Of a DNA stretch of 58,668 nt, positions 19,415-28,998 are shown piece after piece. Position 1 is the first letter of the stretch. Each line of letters starts with the position of its first letter. This DNA comes from Aquificaceae bacterium (GTDB taxonomy: Bacteria; Aquificota; Aquificia; Aquificales; Aquificaceae): positions 1 through 58,668 of the forward strand of contig JANXBA010000052.1 in assembly GCA_025062075.1 (NCBI GenBank), in the 5' to 3' direction. The notes below the pieces were generated by a model. The model was not told the origin of the DNA. It saw only the letters and a program-made list of their open reading frames with translations, and ran no database searches. Made by a program: the position numbers and the translations under genes.

Positions 19415-20950
19415 ATGGCCTCCTCCAGAAGCCCGCTCGACAAGATAGACATAGTGGAGGTCGTATCTTCCTACATAGAGCTCAGAAGGGTGGGCAACAA
19501 CTTCGTGGCCCGCTGTCCTTTTCATCCGGACGACACTCCTTCCTTTTACGTGTCCCCCTCCAAGGGCATATTCAAGTGCTTTGGCTGTGGGGTAGGGGGC
19601 GATGCGGTGAAGTTTGTCTCCCTCTACGAAAACATAGACTACTGGGAGGCCTTGGAAAAGCTGGCCAAAAGGTACAACATACCCCTAAACGTAAACAGAA
19701 AAAGTGCAGACGACAAGCTCCTGCTGGCACTACAGCTGGTGGCGGACTTCTACCACCAAGAGCTGGCAAGCAGTAAGCCTGCCCTCCAGTACCTACAGAG
19801 CAGAGGCATAAACTCCAGCACCATAAAGAAGTTCCATCTGGGCTTTGCGGGGAGCGTGGAAAGGCTCGTAAACCTGCTCAAAAGGGAGGGGCTATTGGAA
19901 GTTTACGAAAAAAGCGGCAACATCCTGAAGGCGGAAAAAGACCTCTACCACGACCTTTTCAGGCACAGGCTTGTCATACCCATAAGGGGCGTAAAGGGTG
20001 AGGTTCTTGCCTTTGGGGGGAGAAGCCTTGACGGTAGCCACCCCAAGTACATAAACTCCCCCGAATCAGAAGTCTTCAAGAAAAAGTCCACACTCTTTGG
20101 GCTGTACGAAGCCAAGGAGTACATAAAGGAGCAGGAAGAGGTAACCCTCGTGGAAGGGTACTTTGACCTGATGAGCCTCTGGCAGGCAGGCATAAGAAAC
20201 TGCGTTGCCCCGTTGGGGACCGCCTTTACGGAGGAGCACGCCCGCCTACTTTCCAAGTTCACCAAAAGGGTGGTGCTACTCTACGACGGTGACGAGGCGG
20301 GCAAGAAAGCCGTAAAGTCCTCCGTACCTCACCTTCTCAAGGTGGGCATGAAGGTAAGGGTGGCCTACCTGCCCGAGGGAGAAGACCCAGACTCTCTCGT
20401 AAAGAAAGACCCACAGCTCCTGAAGAACCTCCTTCGCTCCGCACCTGCGGTGGAGGTGGACCTTCTGGAGAAGGTAAAGAGGGGCCAAAAGGGAGCTCTC
20501 GAAGACCTCCTGCACTTTTGTAGCTACGTGCCAGACAGCGTAGCTAGGTTTGACCTCCTGAAAGAGGTAGCTGGGGTCATCGGGCTCCCCCTTGCGGACC
20601 TCCAGCGAAGGCTGGTCAAGGTAGAGATAGGGCGGGAACGGGAGGAACAACCGCTGAGCTACCCTGAGGTGGCCCTGCTGGCCTTTCTCTACAGATTCGG
20701 TTTTGAGGGTGTTTCTTTGGAAGGCCTCAGTCTGTCGCCATACGCACTTAGCTTGGTGGAGGCCCTACGCCTGCAGGAGTACCACCTTATACCTGAGCGC
20801 ATAAAAAACTTCAAAGCAGAGAACATGCACAGCGTCCTCATAGACAGCTTGAAAGCCCTTAGTCTGCCCGAGGTGGAAGTCTTCAGAGACTTTCAACACA
20901 GGAGGGAAAAGAGCACATCAAAGCCCAGGAAGATAAGAAAAAGGGTTTAG
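19415..20950 (+). CDS. dnaG: DNA primase
   Basis: DnaG lays RNA primers at the replication fork. The CHC2 zinc ribbon is at residues 34-58 (Cys34, His37, Cys55, Cys58 in RCPFHPDDTPSF and FKCFGCGVGGDAV). The catalytic core carries FHLGFAG, HRLVIPIRGVKGEVLAFGGR and the Toprim signature VEGYFDLMSLWQAG, with LLYDGDEAGKKA as the second acidic motif. At 511 residues it is shorter than E. coli DnaG (581), with a reduced C-terminal helicase-binding region. The ATG at 19415 lies 7 nt after TATAAT, without a Shine-Dalgarno site. The stop is 4 bp from the convergent neighbour. Confidence 0.96.
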   Translation: MASSRSPLDKIDIVEVVSSYIELRRVGNNFVARCPFHPDDTPSFYVSPSKGIFKCFGCGVGGDAVKFVSLYENIDYWEALEKLAKRYNIPLNVNRKSADDKLLLALQLVADFYHQELASSKPALQYLQSRGINSSTIKKFHLGFAGSVERLVNLLKREGLLEVYEKSGNILKAEKDLYHDLFRHRLVIPIRGVKGEVLAFGGRSLDGSHPKYINSPESEVFKKKSTLFGLYEAKEYIKEQEEVTLVEGYFDLMSLWQAGIRNCVAPLGTAFTEEHARLLSKFTKRVVLLYDGDEAGKKAVKSSVPHLLKVGMKVRVAYLPEGEDPDSLVKKDPQLLKNLLRSAPAVEVDLLEKVKRGQKGALEDLLHFCSYVPDSVARFDLLKEVAGVIGLPLADLQRRLVKVEIGREREEQPLSYPEVALLAFLYRFGFEGVSLEGLSLSPYALSLVEALRLQEYHLIPERIKNFKAENMHSVLIDSLKALSLPEVEVFRDFQHRREKSTSKPRKIRKRV

Positions 20951-20954
20951 CTGG

Positions 20955-22286
20955 TCAAAGACTGCTCGGCCTTAACTCCTCAAGCCTGAGAGTTCTGCCC
21001 TTGAGGTGGAACTCTTTCAGAGGAGTGCCATAAGATGCCTCGCAGGTTATCACGTAGCGAGCCTCTGGCGTCTTGTCCAGCCTAAGTAAGGGCTTGCCCT
21101 TAAGTATGCCCACGTAAAGACATACAGACCTCTCCTGCGGACACTCACAGGCGGTATCAGAGTCTATTAACCTCGCCATCTGCAGAGCTACGCCCTTTCT
21201 TGAGCTCTCTTTGCCCTCCTCGTAAGGAAAGTAGAAAAGCCCATAGAGAGACCGTAGCACTACCGTAAAGACCACAGTGGCCACCACCAGCCTTTTAAAG
21301 CCAGCCTGCTGAGTAGCCCTGTGGATGTGGTAGGCAAACAGGACCGCCACAAAAGGGTACAGGGGAAGAACGTACCTACCTGCGGAGTCAGAGACCCAGT
21401 AGGGCAGGTAGTTAAAAACGAGGAGAAATAGCAGAAGACCTACCTGTGGTGGGAGCTGGAGCTCTCTCCTCAAGGTGTAGAGAGCTCCAAAGAAAAGAAA
21501 ACTCCACGGGAGCAGGTCTTTTAGGTTGAGCAGAGGGTAGGTGAGCATGTGCTCCAGTCTGGAAAAGTCACCCCCTACTCTACCAAAGGTCTCTTTCCAG
21601 AGGTAGGAAGAGTACACCAAGGGCTCAGGTGTAAAGACCAGCCACAGTAGGGGGACAAGCAAGGAGAGAAAGTAAATGCTAAAAGCCTCTTTCCTGAGAA
21701 GTGGGGTAAACCTCCTGCGGTAGGTGGCAAGCGCCAGAAGGGAGAGACCCATAAAGGCGTAGGAAGGAAGACCCTTAAGAAGGGTAGACAGACCAAAGAC
21801 CAGGCCGGAGACGACTGCGGTAAGCCAACCGCCCCTCTCCCACCACGCGTGGAGAAAAAAAACGCTTAAAAACACAAAGAAGGTAAAGGTCATGTCAATC
21901 TCCGCAAGGTATCCGTAGAAGAAGAGCACGTTTCCGAAGGTGACGAAGATTAGGGAAGACAGGAGGGAGAGCTCCAAGCTTCTAAACAGCCTGTAGGAGA
22001 AAAGGCCCGTCAGAAGGGCGGTAAGGTTCAGAAAAGTCAGGCTTACCACCCTACCAGCCAGTTCACCCCATTCGAAGAGCTGGGCGGACAGCAGGATAAA
22101 CCAGTTAAAGAGAGGAGGCTTGTTGTAGTAGAGCTCCCCAAAGAGGGTGGGCTGTAGAAGGTCTCCTCGATGCCACATCTCAAAGGCCACCGCATGACGC
22201 AGGGACTCCTCGTTTTTGAAAGGGTATCGGTGCAGGTTTGGCAGCGTGCTGAGCAGGGCGGTGAGCAAAAGAAGAAGCCAGAGCAT
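20955..22286 (-). CDS. GT39/ArnT-like membrane glycosyltransferase
   Basis: This 443-residue polytopic protein has ten or more hydrophobic segments. The first periplasmic loop has the PMT/ArnT-like pattern: the acidic pair in FKNEESLRHAVAFEMWHRGD followed by YYNKPPLFNWFI. Such enzymes use polyprenyl-phosphate sugars to modify lipid A, glycans or proteins on the periplasmic side. A second conserved point is GRYVLPLYPF in the C-terminal half. The acceptor and sugar cannot be told. Its ATG follows the glgB stop directly (TGAATG), so it is probably co-translated with glgB, though a functional link to glycogen is not obvious. Confidence 0.82.
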   Translation of the reverse strand: MLWLLLLLTALLSTLPNLHRYPFKNEESLRHAVAFEMWHRGDLLQPTLFGELYYNKPPLFNWFILLSAQLFEWGELAGRVVSLTFLNLTALLTGLFSYRLFRSLELSLLSSLIFVTFGNVLFFYGYLAEIDMTFTFFVFLSVFFLHAWWERGGWLTAVVSGLVFGLSTLLKGLPSYAFMGLSLLALATYRRRFTPLLRKEAFSIYFLSLLVPLLWLVFTPEPLVYSSYLWKETFGRVGGDFSRLEHMLTYPLLNLKDLLPWSFLFFGALYTLRRELQLPPQVGLLLFLLVFNYLPYWVSDSAGRYVLPLYPFVAVLFAYHIHRATQQAGFKRLVVATVVFTVVLRSLYGLFYFPYEEGKESSRKGVALQMARLIDSDTACECPQERSVCLYVGILKGKPLLRLDKTPEARYVITCEASYGTPLKEFHLKGRTLRLEELRPSSL

Positions 22287-24197
22287 TCACTCTCGCCCTT
22301 GGGTCCACTTGAAGACCACCACTGCCAAAGGTGGGAGGGTAAGCGACAGGGAGAAGGGCCTTCCGTGGAAGGGCACGCTTTGCGCCCTTACGCCCCCGAG
22401 GTTGCCCAAGTTACTACCGCCGTAGACCTCCGCATCCGTGTTCAGGAGCTCTCGCCAAAAGCCTTCAAGGGGGACGCCCACCCTGTAGCTGAAGCGGGGC
22501 ACGGGGGTGAAGTTGCAAACCACCAGCACATGCTCGCCCTGCGAGGACTTCCTGAGGTAGCTTATTATGCTCTTTTCCCAGTCTCCGAAGTCCACCCACT
22601 CAAAGCCCTCCGGCTCGCAGTCCAGCTCGTGTAGGGCCCTTTCTTCCCTGTAGAGCCTGTTCAGGTCCTTGACCAGCCTTTGCACGCCTCTGTGGGCAGG
22701 GTACTCAAGAAGGTGCCAGTCAAGGCTCTCCTCGTGGTTCCACTCCCTCCACTGGGCAAACTCACCCCCCATAAAGAGAAGTTTCTTACCGGGATGGGTC
22801 CACATGTAGGCAAAGAGAGCCCTCAGGTTAGCAAACTTCTGCCAGTGGTCGCCCGGCATCTTCTCCAAGAGAGAGCCCTTGCCGTGGACCACCTCGTCGT
22901 GGGAGAGCGGAAGGACGAAGTTCTCGTAGAAGGCGTACCATATGCTGAAGGTGAGCTGGTGGTGGTGGTACTTTCTGTATATGGGGTCCTTGGACATGTA
23001 AAAGAGCGTGTCGTTCATCCAGCCCATGTTCCACTTAAAGCCAAAGCCAAGACCCCCGAGGTATACCGGCCTGCTCACCATAGGAAAGGCGGTGGACTCC
23101 TCCGCCACGGTCATGACGCCTTCAAAGGCCCCGTAGACGCAGGTGTTGAACTTTCTGATAAAGTCTATGGCTTCTAAGTTCTCCTTTCCTCCGTAGATGT
23201 TTGGAACCCACTCCTTTCTGGAGTAGTCCAGATAGAGCATGCTTGCCACCGCATCCACCCTTAGGCCGTCTACGTGGTACTTCTCAGGCCAGAAGTGGGC
23301 GGAGCTCAGAAGAAAAGACCTCACCTCACCCTTTGCGTAGTCAAAGACGTAGCTCTTCCAGTCGGGATGCCAGCCCTTTCTCCAGTCCGCGTACTCGTAA
23401 AGGTGCGTGCCGTCAAAGTAGGCAAGGCCGTGTCCGTCGGTGGGAAAGTGCGAAGGCACCCAGTCTAAGATAACCCCTATGCCTTCCCTGTGTAGGTAGT
23501 CCACCAAGTACATAAAGTCCTGCGGGCTTCCGTAGCGGGAGGTGGGCGCAAAGTAGCCAGTAATCTGATAGCCCCAAGAGCCGTAAAAGGGATGTTCCAT
23601 CAGGGGCAGGAACTCCACATGAGTGAAGCCCATCTCTTTTACATACTCGGCCAGCAGGGGTGCGAGCTCCCTGTAGCTAAGCGGTCTGTTGCCCTCCTCC
23701 GGCACCCTCCTCCAAGAGCCTATGTGGACCTCGTATATGCTGATGGGAGCCCGGTGGTGGTTGAGAGCTTTTCTCCTCTTTAGCCAATCCTCGTCAGACC
23801 AGTTGTAGCTCAGGTCCCAAACTACGGAGGCAGTCCCCGGCGGAGTCTCATGCATAAAGCCGAAGGGGTCAGCCCTGTCCGTCCAGTAGCCCCAAGGGGT
23901 GTAAAGGTGGTACTTGTACCTTTGACCCTTTTTAACTCCTTGTACAAAGCCCTCCCATATGCCAGAGCCGTCTTCCCTTCTCTTCAGGGGCAGGGAGTGC
24001 TTGTCCCAGCGGTTGAAGTCCCCAAAGACGAAGACCTGCTCCGCGTGAGGAGCCCAGACCGCAAAGTAGGCCCCTCCCTCCATTAGGTGACAGCCGAGCT
24101 TCTCGTAGAGCCTGCAGTGCGACCCCTCCTTGAAAAGGTAAACGTCGTAGTCAGTTATGAGGCTGACGTGGTAGCTTACGCGGGCTTGCGCCTCCAC
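22287..24197 (-). CDS. glgB: 1,4-alpha-glucan branching enzyme
   Basis: GlgB introduces alpha-1,6 branches in glycogen. The 636-residue protein has an N-terminal CBM48-type domain ([20 protein letters not shown]) and a GH13 barrel. The catalytic set is visible: Asp nucleophile in [11 protein letters not shown], acid/base Glu in VAEESTAFP, and [12 protein letters not shown]. The stretch [20 protein letters not shown] is typical. The frame is open to 24275, inside gatB, but the better start is GTG at 24197, seven nt after a minus-strand TATAAT; this gives a length close to the Aquifex enzyme (about 630). No other glycogen gene is nearby. Confidence 0.93.
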   Translation of the reverse strand: MEAQARVSYHVSLITDYDVYLFKEGSHCRLYEKLGCHLMEGGAYFAVWAPHAEQVFVFGDFNRWDKHSLPLKRREDGSGIWEGFVQGVKKGQRYKYHLYTPWGYWTDRADPFGFMHETPPGTASVVWDLSYNWSDEDWLKRRKALNHHRAPISIYEVHIGSWRRVPEEGNRPLSYRELAPLLAEYVKEMGFTHVEFLPLMEHPFYGSWGYQITGYFAPTSRYGSPQDFMYLVDYLHREGIGVILDWVPSHFPTDGHGLAYFDGTHLYEYADWRKGWHPDWKSYVFDYAKGEVRSFLLSSAHFWPEKYHVDGLRVDAVASMLYLDYSRKEWVPNIYGGKENLEAIDFIRKFNTCVYGAFEGVMTVAEESTAFPMVSRPVYLGGLGFGFKWNMGWMNDTLFYMSKDPIYRKYHHHQLTFSIWYAFYENFVLPLSHDEVVHGKGSLLEKMPGDHWQKFANLRALFAYMWTHPGKKLLFMGGEFAQWREWNHEESLDWHLLEYPAHRGVQRLVKDLNRLYREERALHELDCEPEGFEWVDFGDWEKSIISYLRKSSQGEHVLVVCNFTPVPRFSYRVGVPLEGFWRELLNTDAEVYGGSNLGNLGGVRAQSVPFHGRPFSLSLTLPPLAVVVFKWTQGRE

Positions 24198-24203
24198 CTG
24201 AGC

Positions 24204-24209
24204 TATTAT
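24204..24209 (-). promoter_or_regulatory. -10 element for glgB
   Basis: An exact minus-strand TATAAT is followed by six bases and the proposed GTG start. It lies 13 bp from the gatB -10 on the other strand, so the two promoters must overlap. Confidence 0.5.
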
Positions 24210-24222
24210 ACTGGAGCTGTTG

Positions 24223-24228
24223 TATGAT
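24223..24228 (+). promoter_or_regulatory. -10 element for gatB
   Basis: TATGAT (5 of 6) ends 11 nt before the gatB ATG at 24240. Its -35 would coincide with the glgB -10. Confidence 0.4.
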
Positions 24229-24239
24229 TGTATGGTGGC

Positions 24240-25655
24240 ATGGAGTTTGAACCGGTCATAGGTCTTGAAATACACGTGCAGATGGACACGCGCACCAAGC
24301 TCTTCTGCTCCTGTCCCGTGGAGTTTGGCGCAGAGCCCAACACCAATGTGTGTCCCGTGTGCTTGGGACTTCCTGGGAGCTTGCCCGTCATAAACCGAAG
24401 GGCGGTGGAGTTTGCCATAAGGGCAGGGCTTGCTCTAAACTGCAAGATAAACACCCGCTCCCTCTTTGCCAGAAAAAACTACTTCTACCCGGACCTGCCC
24501 AAGGGCTACCAGATTTCCCAGTACGAAGAGCCCCTGGCGGTAGACGGCTGGCTGGAGGTGAGGGACCGCAGGATAAGGATAAGAAGGCTTCACATAGAGG
24601 AGGACGCAGGCAAAAACCTGCACGAGGGCCCGCACACCTTCGTGGACCTAAACCGGGCCGGGACGCCCCTCATGGAGATAGTGACCGAGCCCGACATAGA
24701 CTCTCCCGCCCTTGCCAAGGAGTTTTTGGAAAGGCTCAGAACCCTGATGCGTTACATGGGCGTGTCCCGTGCGGACATGGAGAAGGGACAGCTCCGCTGT
24801 GACATAAACCTCTCGGTAAGACCCAAAGGTTCAAAGGAGCTGGGGACGAGGGTGGAGATAAAAAACGTAAACTCCTTCAAGTTCGTGCAAAAAGCCATAG
24901 AGTCGGAGATGGAAAGGCAGGTAGAGCTCTTGCGGTCTGGGGGCAGGGTAGTCCAGGAGACGCGCACCTTTGACCCTTCCACCGGACTGACCTACCCCAT
25001 GCGTAGCAAGGAGGAGGCGGAGGACTACCGCTACTTTCCCGAACCGGACCTGCTACCCTTGGTCATCTCCCCACAGTGGGTGGAGGAGATAAGGCGGAGC
25101 ATGCCCCAGCTCCCCGAGCAGAGGCTGAGAAAGTTTATGGAGGAATACCGCTTAGACGAGTACTCCGCAAGGGTGCTCACCGACAACAAGGAGCTGGGCG
25201 ACTTCTTTGAGGCCTCCTTGGAGCACTACGGTGCGGAGCCGAAGCTCACCGCCAACTGGCTACTCAACGACCTTTTGGGACAGCTCTCAGAAGCGGGCAA
25301 GGACGTGGAGAACTCACCGGTAAGCCCCCAGAGCTTAGGAGAGCTGGTAAGGCTTATAAAGGAAGGCACGCTCTCCTCTAAGCTTGCAAAGGAGGTGCTA
25401 AGGGACATGGTGCTCACCGGCAAGCCACCTTCCCAGATAGTGGAGGAGAAGGGCCTCAAACAGGTGAGCGACGAGGGTGCCATAAGAGAGCTCGTGCGAC
25501 AGGTCCTGCAGGAGAACACCAAGGAAGTGGAGCGCTTCAAGGCAGGCGAGGAAAAGCTCTTCGGCTTTTTGGTGGGTCAGGTCATGAAAAAGGCAAAGGG
25601 CAAAGCAAACCCTCAGATGGTCAACCGGCTCCTGAGGGAGCTCCTGAGGTCGTAG
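24240..25655 (+). CDS. gatB: Asp-tRNA(Asn)/Glu-tRNA(Gln) amidotransferase subunit B
   Basis: GatB is the kinase and tRNA-binding subunit of the GatCAB amidotransferase that makes Gln-tRNA(Gln) and/or Asn-tRNA(Asn). The 471-residue protein starts [20 protein letters not shown], followed by the zinc-site cysteines (LFCSC and [13 protein letters not shown]), [42 protein letters not shown], and the C-terminal YqeY-like helical domain with VNRLLRELL at the end. The ATG at 24240 matches family N-termini; a TTG four codons earlier is open but unlikely. gatA and gatC are elsewhere. Confidence 0.97.
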   Translation: MEFEPVIGLEIHVQMDTRTKLFCSCPVEFGAEPNTNVCPVCLGLPGSLPVINRRAVEFAIRAGLALNCKINTRSLFARKNYFYPDLPKGYQISQYEEPLAVDGWLEVRDRRIRIRRLHIEEDAGKNLHEGPHTFVDLNRAGTPLMEIVTEPDIDSPALAKEFLERLRTLMRYMGVSRADMEKGQLRCDINLSVRPKGSKELGTRVEIKNVNSFKFVQKAIESEMERQVELLRSGGRVVQETRTFDPSTGLTYPMRSKEEAEDYRYFPEPDLLPLVISPQWVEEIRRSMPQLPEQRLRKFMEEYRLDEYSARVLTDNKELGDFFEASLEHYGAEPKLTANWLLNDLLGQLSEAGKDVENSPVSPQSLGELVRLIKEGTLSSKLAKEVLRDMVLTGKPPSQIVEEKGLKQVSDEGAIRELVRQVLQENTKEVERFKAGEEKLFGFLVGQVMKKAKGKANPQMVNRLLRELLRS

Positions 25656-25656
25656 C

Positions 25657-26103
25657 ATGCAGAGCATAGCGGTAGGCTCTGACCACGCAGGGTATCCCCT
25701 AAAGGAGAAGATAAAGGAATTCCTCCTGTCCAAGGGTTACAGAGTGTTGGACTTTGGTGCCCAGTCCACGGACTCCACCGACTACCCCCTTTTTGCCAGA
25801 GAGGTGTGCCTTTCCCTTCAAAGAGGCGAGGCCCAAAAGGGCATACTGGTCTGCGGCACGGGCATAGGCATGTCTGTTGTAGCCAACAAGTTCAAGGGTA
25901 TCAGGGCCGCCCTTTGCCTTAACGAGTACATGGCCAGAATGAGCAGGAAACACAACGACGCCAACGTGCTGTGTTTGGGTAGCAGGGTAGTGGGGCAGGA
26001 GCTGGCCCTTTCCATAGTGGAGGCGTGGCTGTCCACCGACTTTGAAGGGGGCAGGCACGGGGAGAGAGTAGAACTCATAAAACGGATGGAAGGTATGGTA
26101 TAA
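25657..26103 (+). CDS. rpiB: Ribose-5-phosphate isomerase B
   Basis: RpiB interconverts ribose 5-phosphate and ribulose 5-phosphate. The 148-residue protein begins with AVGSDHAGYPLKEKI, has the catalytic Cys66 in VCGTGIGMSVVANKF, and keeps ARMSRKHNDANVLCLGSR. Length and motifs are standard for the RpiB/LacAB family. It begins one base after the gatB stop. The final bases of the gene contain the TATAAT proposed for the ATP synthase genes. Confidence 0.95.
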   Translation: MQSIAVGSDHAGYPLKEKIKEFLLSKGYRVLDFGAQSTDSTDYPLFAREVCLSLQRGEAQKGILVCGTGIGMSVVANKFKGIRAALCLNEYMARMSRKHNDANVLCLGSRVVGQELALSIVEAWLSTDFEGGRHGERVELIKRMEGMV

Positions 26104-26104
26104 T
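26099..26104 (+). promoter_or_regulatory. -10 element for atpF'
   Basis: An exact TATAAT overlaps the rpiB stop codon and ends 7 nt before the atpF' ATG, with no Shine-Dalgarno site between. Confidence 0.5.
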
Positions 26105-26111
26105 ACTGCTC

Positions 26112-26552
26112 ATGGACATACAGCAGGCTATGCAACCCAACATAACCCTGCTCGTTCAGGCGGTGCTGTTTATTGTCTTCGTCCTGCTGGTAAGAAGCCT
26201 GCTGGTAAGGCCCTACTCACAGGTCATAGAGCAGAGAGAAGCCCTAATTCGGAAGAACGCGGAGGAAAGCCTGCGACTTAGGGAGGAGGCCAGAAAGTAC
26301 TTGGAAGAAGCCCAAGCCATACTGGAGAAGGGAAGGGCCGAGTCCAACCGCACAATAGAGGAGGCCAGAAGACAGGCGGAGAAGCTAAGGGCGGAGCTCC
26401 TCTCTGAGGTGGAAGCCCAGACGCAGGAGGAGATAGCCAAGGCGGTGGAAGATATAAGAAAGAGCTTGGAGCAGGAGAAGAGAAAGCTGGAGGAGAAGGT
26501 GGAAGAGCTCGCCCAGCTCCTGACCGGCAAGGTGCTGGAGGAGGTAGCATGA
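26112..26552 (+). CDS. F0F1 ATP synthase subunit b'
   Basis: This 146-residue protein is the shorter b-type peripheral-stalk subunit. One membrane helix lies at about residues 11-32, then a long charged coiled coil (EEARKYLEEAQAILEKGRAE and onward). It is the first of two adjacent b-type genes, as in organisms with b/b' heterodimeric stalks such as phototrophs and Aquifex. Its stop overlaps the next ATG (ATGA). Which of the two is b and which is b' is assigned by order and length, not by a specific residue. Confidence 0.85.
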   Translation: MDIQQAMQPNITLLVQAVLFIVFVLLVRSLLVRPYSQVIEQREALIRKNAEESLRLREEARKYLEEAQAILEKGRAESNRTIEEARRQAEKLRAELLSEVEAQTQEEIAKAVEDIRKSLEQEKRKLEEKVEELAQLLTGKVLEEVA

Positions 26553-27043
26553 AGGAGGGCAGTCATCTTTTGGAAGTCCTCTGGAAGGGCGTCAACGTGC
26601 TTGCCTTCTTGGGGCTAGTCTACTACTTTGGCAGGAAGCACATCTCTGAAGCCTTTCAGCGCTACTTTGAAGGTCTCACCGAGCAACTGCTCTCCTCCGA
26701 GAAAGACCTCAGAGAGGCCCAGGAGGAGCTAAGCAGGGCGAAAAGTAGCCTTGATGAAGCCCGCAGGCGTTACGAGGAGCAGTTAAAGTTAGCTCAGGAG
26801 ACTGCAAACTCCATAAAGGAAGAGGAGGAGAAAAAGGCCCAAGAGATGGCAAGGAGGATAAGGGAGAAGGCAAAAGAGGTCATAGAGATAGAGCTCAAGA
26901 GGGCAAGGGAGGAACTGCTCCGCTACGGGGCGGAGAGGGCGCGCACCCTTGCGATGCAGAAGTTAAAAGAGAGCTTCAGCAACCAAGAGGTGCAGAGCTC
27001 TTACATAGAGAAGTCCCTCAGCCGGCTGGAGGTCAGGAGATGA
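26549..27043 (+). CDS. atpF: F0F1 ATP synthase subunit b
   Basis: The 164-residue protein has a single N-terminal membrane helix (about residues 10-28, VLWKGVNVLAFLGLVYYFGR) and a long coiled coil full of Glu, Lys, Arg and Ala. It ends in a helical segment that in this family contacts the delta subunit. It overlaps its upstream b' partner and the downstream atpH gene by ATGA junctions, so the three stalk proteins are translationally coupled in order b', b, delta. Confidence 0.88.
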   Translation: MKEGSHLLEVLWKGVNVLAFLGLVYYFGRKHISEAFQRYFEGLTEQLLSSEKDLREAQEELSRAKSSLDEARRRYEEQLKLAQETANSIKEEEEKKAQEMARRIREKAKEVIEIELKRAREELLRYGAERARTLAMQKLKESFSNQEVQSSYIEKSLSRLEVRR

Positions 27044-27576
27044 CCGCAAGACCAGAAGTGGTCAGAAAAGGCGCCCGCCTGATTTTGGAGAAAACCCCCA
27101 AGGACAGACAGTCCCTGATGAAGACCTCCGAGTTTCTCCAGCTACTCTACAGACTCTACAGGTCGGAGAAGGAGTTCAGGGGCTTTATGCTAAACTCCAC
27201 CGTGCCCAAGGAGAGAAAGCTTGCCCTCATAAAAGCCCTTAGGGATAGGTTCGGCCTCGGGGAGGAGGTGGATGGCGCTCTCGAGTACCTTCTGGAGATA
27301 AACGCCCTGCCCCTCTTTGGGGAGATAAGCAGGGTCTACGACCACGAGGTGGAAAAGCTCCTGAAGGTGAGCAGAGCTTTGCTGGTGTTGGCGGGCAAGG
27401 TGGAAGACGGGCAAGTAGAGAAGATAAAACAAGCGGTGAGAAACTTCACCGGCAGGGACTACGAGTTTGAGGTGGTGGAGGACCCCGAGCTCATCGGCGG
27501 CTTCTTGGTGAAAACCTCCAGCTTTCTAATAGATGTCTCTGTAAGGAGGAACTTGGAGGCTCTGCTCAAGAGTTAG
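27040..27576 (+). CDS. atpH: F0F1 ATP synthase delta subunit
   Basis: This 178-residue protein is the OSCP-like delta subunit that joins the peripheral stalk to the top of F1. The N-terminal six-helix region contains FRGFMLNSTVPKERKLALIK, and the C-terminal region has the family signature EDPELIGGFLVKTSSFLIDV. Normal length. Unlike the classical operon, atpA/G/D/C do not follow; the next gene is ndk. Confidence 0.92.
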   Translation: MTARPEVVRKGARLILEKTPKDRQSLMKTSEFLQLLYRLYRSEKEFRGFMLNSTVPKERKLALIKALRDRFGLGEEVDGALEYLLEINALPLFGEISRVYDHEVEKLLKVSRALLVLAGKVEDGQVEKIKQAVRNFTGRDYEFEVVEDPELIGGFLVKTSSFLIDVSVRRNLEALLKS

Positions 27577-27586
27577 GAGGCAAAAG

Positions 27587-28009
27587 ATGGAGAGGACGCT
27601 GGTGATAGTAAAGCCTGACGCTTTTGAGAAGGGTGCCACGGGCAAAATCATAGACAGGTTTATCTCCGAAGGCTTTCAGATAAGGGCACTTAAACTCCTC
27701 AGGCTCACGCGCGAGCAGGCGGAGGGCTTTTACGCAGTCCACAGGGAAAGGCCCTTCTTCGGGGAGCTGGTGGAGTTCATGACCTCCGGCCCTGTGGTTG
27801 CCATGGTGTTGGAGGGCCAAGAGGCGGTAAAAAGGGTAAGAGAGATAATAGGTCCTACCGACAGCGAGGAGGCCAGAAGGGTTGCGCCGGACTCACTGAG
27901 GGCTCTTTTTGGCACCGACAAGGGAAGGAACGCGGTCCACGCCTCAGACTCGGTAGAGTCCGCCAGCTACGAGATTCCCTTTATCTTCTCACAGTTGGAG
28001 ATAGTCTGA
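27587..28009 (+). CDS. ndk: Nucleoside diphosphate kinase
   Basis: Ndk balances nucleoside triphosphates using a phosphohistidine intermediate. The 140-residue protein begins ERTLVIVKPDAFEKG and has the active-site His118 in RNAVHASDSVESA, plus GPTDSEEARRVAPDSLR, all canonical. A GGAGG site sits 6 nt before the ATG. It follows atpH by 10 bp. The last 43 bp overlap the 3' end of hemH on the opposite strand. Confidence 0.97.
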   Translation: MERTLVIVKPDAFEKGATGKIIDRFISEGFQIRALKLLRLTREQAEGFYAVHRERPFFGELVEFMTSGPVVAMVLEGQEAVKRVREIIGPTDSEEARRVAPDSLRALFGTDKGRNAVHASDSVESASYEIPFIFSQLEIV

Positions 28010-28986
28010 AGGGTTATCTCCTTCAAGGCTTGGATGTAGGTGGGGTGGGTCTTAAGGGTAGGTACTCTCACGAAGTCCACGCCTTTCTCTCTCGCCATAG
28101 AGCCGTAAAGGTGGTCAAGCTCGTATAGAGTCTCCGAGTGCTCGCAGGTAAAGGACACGGGTATGACCGCCACCTTTCTCACGCCCGAGGCGATGAGCTC
28201 CTCCAAGAGCCTGTCAGTGAAGGGCTCAAGCCAGCGCGTCGGACCCACCTTGCTCTGGTAGCCCAAGGCGTGGCCAACGCCGGGGAAGTGCTCCATGATG
28301 AGCCCTACCGTCCTCTCGGTTTGCCTTTGGTAGGGGTCGCCCTCCTTGATGATGCTCAGGGGCAGGCTGTGGGCGGTAAAGAGGAAAAAGTACTCCTCCC
28401 AGCGGGGTAGGTGCTCCTTTATGTTCTCCACCATCGCCCTTATGTAGGTAGGGTGCTCGTGGTAGCAGCTAACTTTGTAAACGGGCATGGCGGAGCTATA
28501 AAAGTAGGCTCTCTCTTGACCCTTGAGCGTGGTCAGAACAAAGCGCTTCCCTTTGGGGCTTATTCTTCTGAAGACCCTGTCAAACTCGTTGAAGGAAGAG
28601 CCCGTGGTAGTCCTGCTGTACTGGGGGTAAAGAGGAAGGAGCAAGACCCTCTCCACAGGGCTTTTGAAGAGCTCCTGCAGGGCCTCCTCGGTCGTGGGGT
28701 GCCAGTAGCGCAGGGCAACCACCACCTTAAAGTCCTCTCCCAGAGCTCTCTGCAGGGCCTGCGCCTGAGCTTGAGTCTGCTCCCTCTGAGGGGACTTGCC
28801 ACCCATTATCTCGTAGTAGTGTCTCGTCTTCTTGGCCCTCAGCCTTGATATGAGCCAGGCCAAGGGCTTTTGCAGGGGTCTGGGAAATCTTATAATGTCG
28901 TGGTCCGAAAAGAGGTTGTAAAGAAAGGGCTGTATCGCCTGTAGGCTGTCTGGCCCTCCCATGTTGAGGAGCACCACGCCGGTCAT
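27967..28986 (-). CDS. hemH: Ferrochelatase
   Basis: HemH inserts ferrous iron into protoporphyrin IX (or coproporphyrin III in some lineages). The 339-residue protein begins GVVLLNMGGPDSLQAIQPFL, and has PQYSRTTTGSSFNEF, the catalytic-histidine motif FTAHSLPLSI, and the C-terminal PVSFTCEHSETLYELDH. The ATG at 28986 lies 6 nt after a minus-strand TATAAT. The tail overlaps ndk by 43 bp. A cysteine in the family's iron-sulfur positions is not evident. Confidence 0.95.
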   Translation of the reverse strand: MTGVVLLNMGGPDSLQAIQPFLYNLFSDHDIIRFPRPLQKPLAWLISRLRAKKTRHYYEIMGGKSPQREQTQAQAQALQRALGEDFKVVVALRYWHPTTEEALQELFKSPVERVLLLPLYPQYSRTTTGSSFNEFDRVFRRISPKGKRFVLTTLKGQERAYFYSSAMPVYKVSCYHEHPTYIRAMVENIKEHLPRWEEYFFLFTAHSLPLSIIKEGDPYQRQTERTVGLIMEHFPGVGHALGYQSKVGPTRWLEPFTDRLLEELIASGVRKVAVIPVSFTCEHSETLYELDHLYGSMAREKGVDFVRVPTLKTHPTYIQALKEITLQTISNCEKIKGIS

Positions 28987-28992
28987 AGGGCA

Positions 28993-28998
28993 ATTATA
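28993..28998 (-). promoter_or_regulatory. -10 element for hemH
   Basis: An exact minus-strand TATAAT overlaps the hisA stop codon and ends 6 nt before the hemH ATG. Confidence 0.5.
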
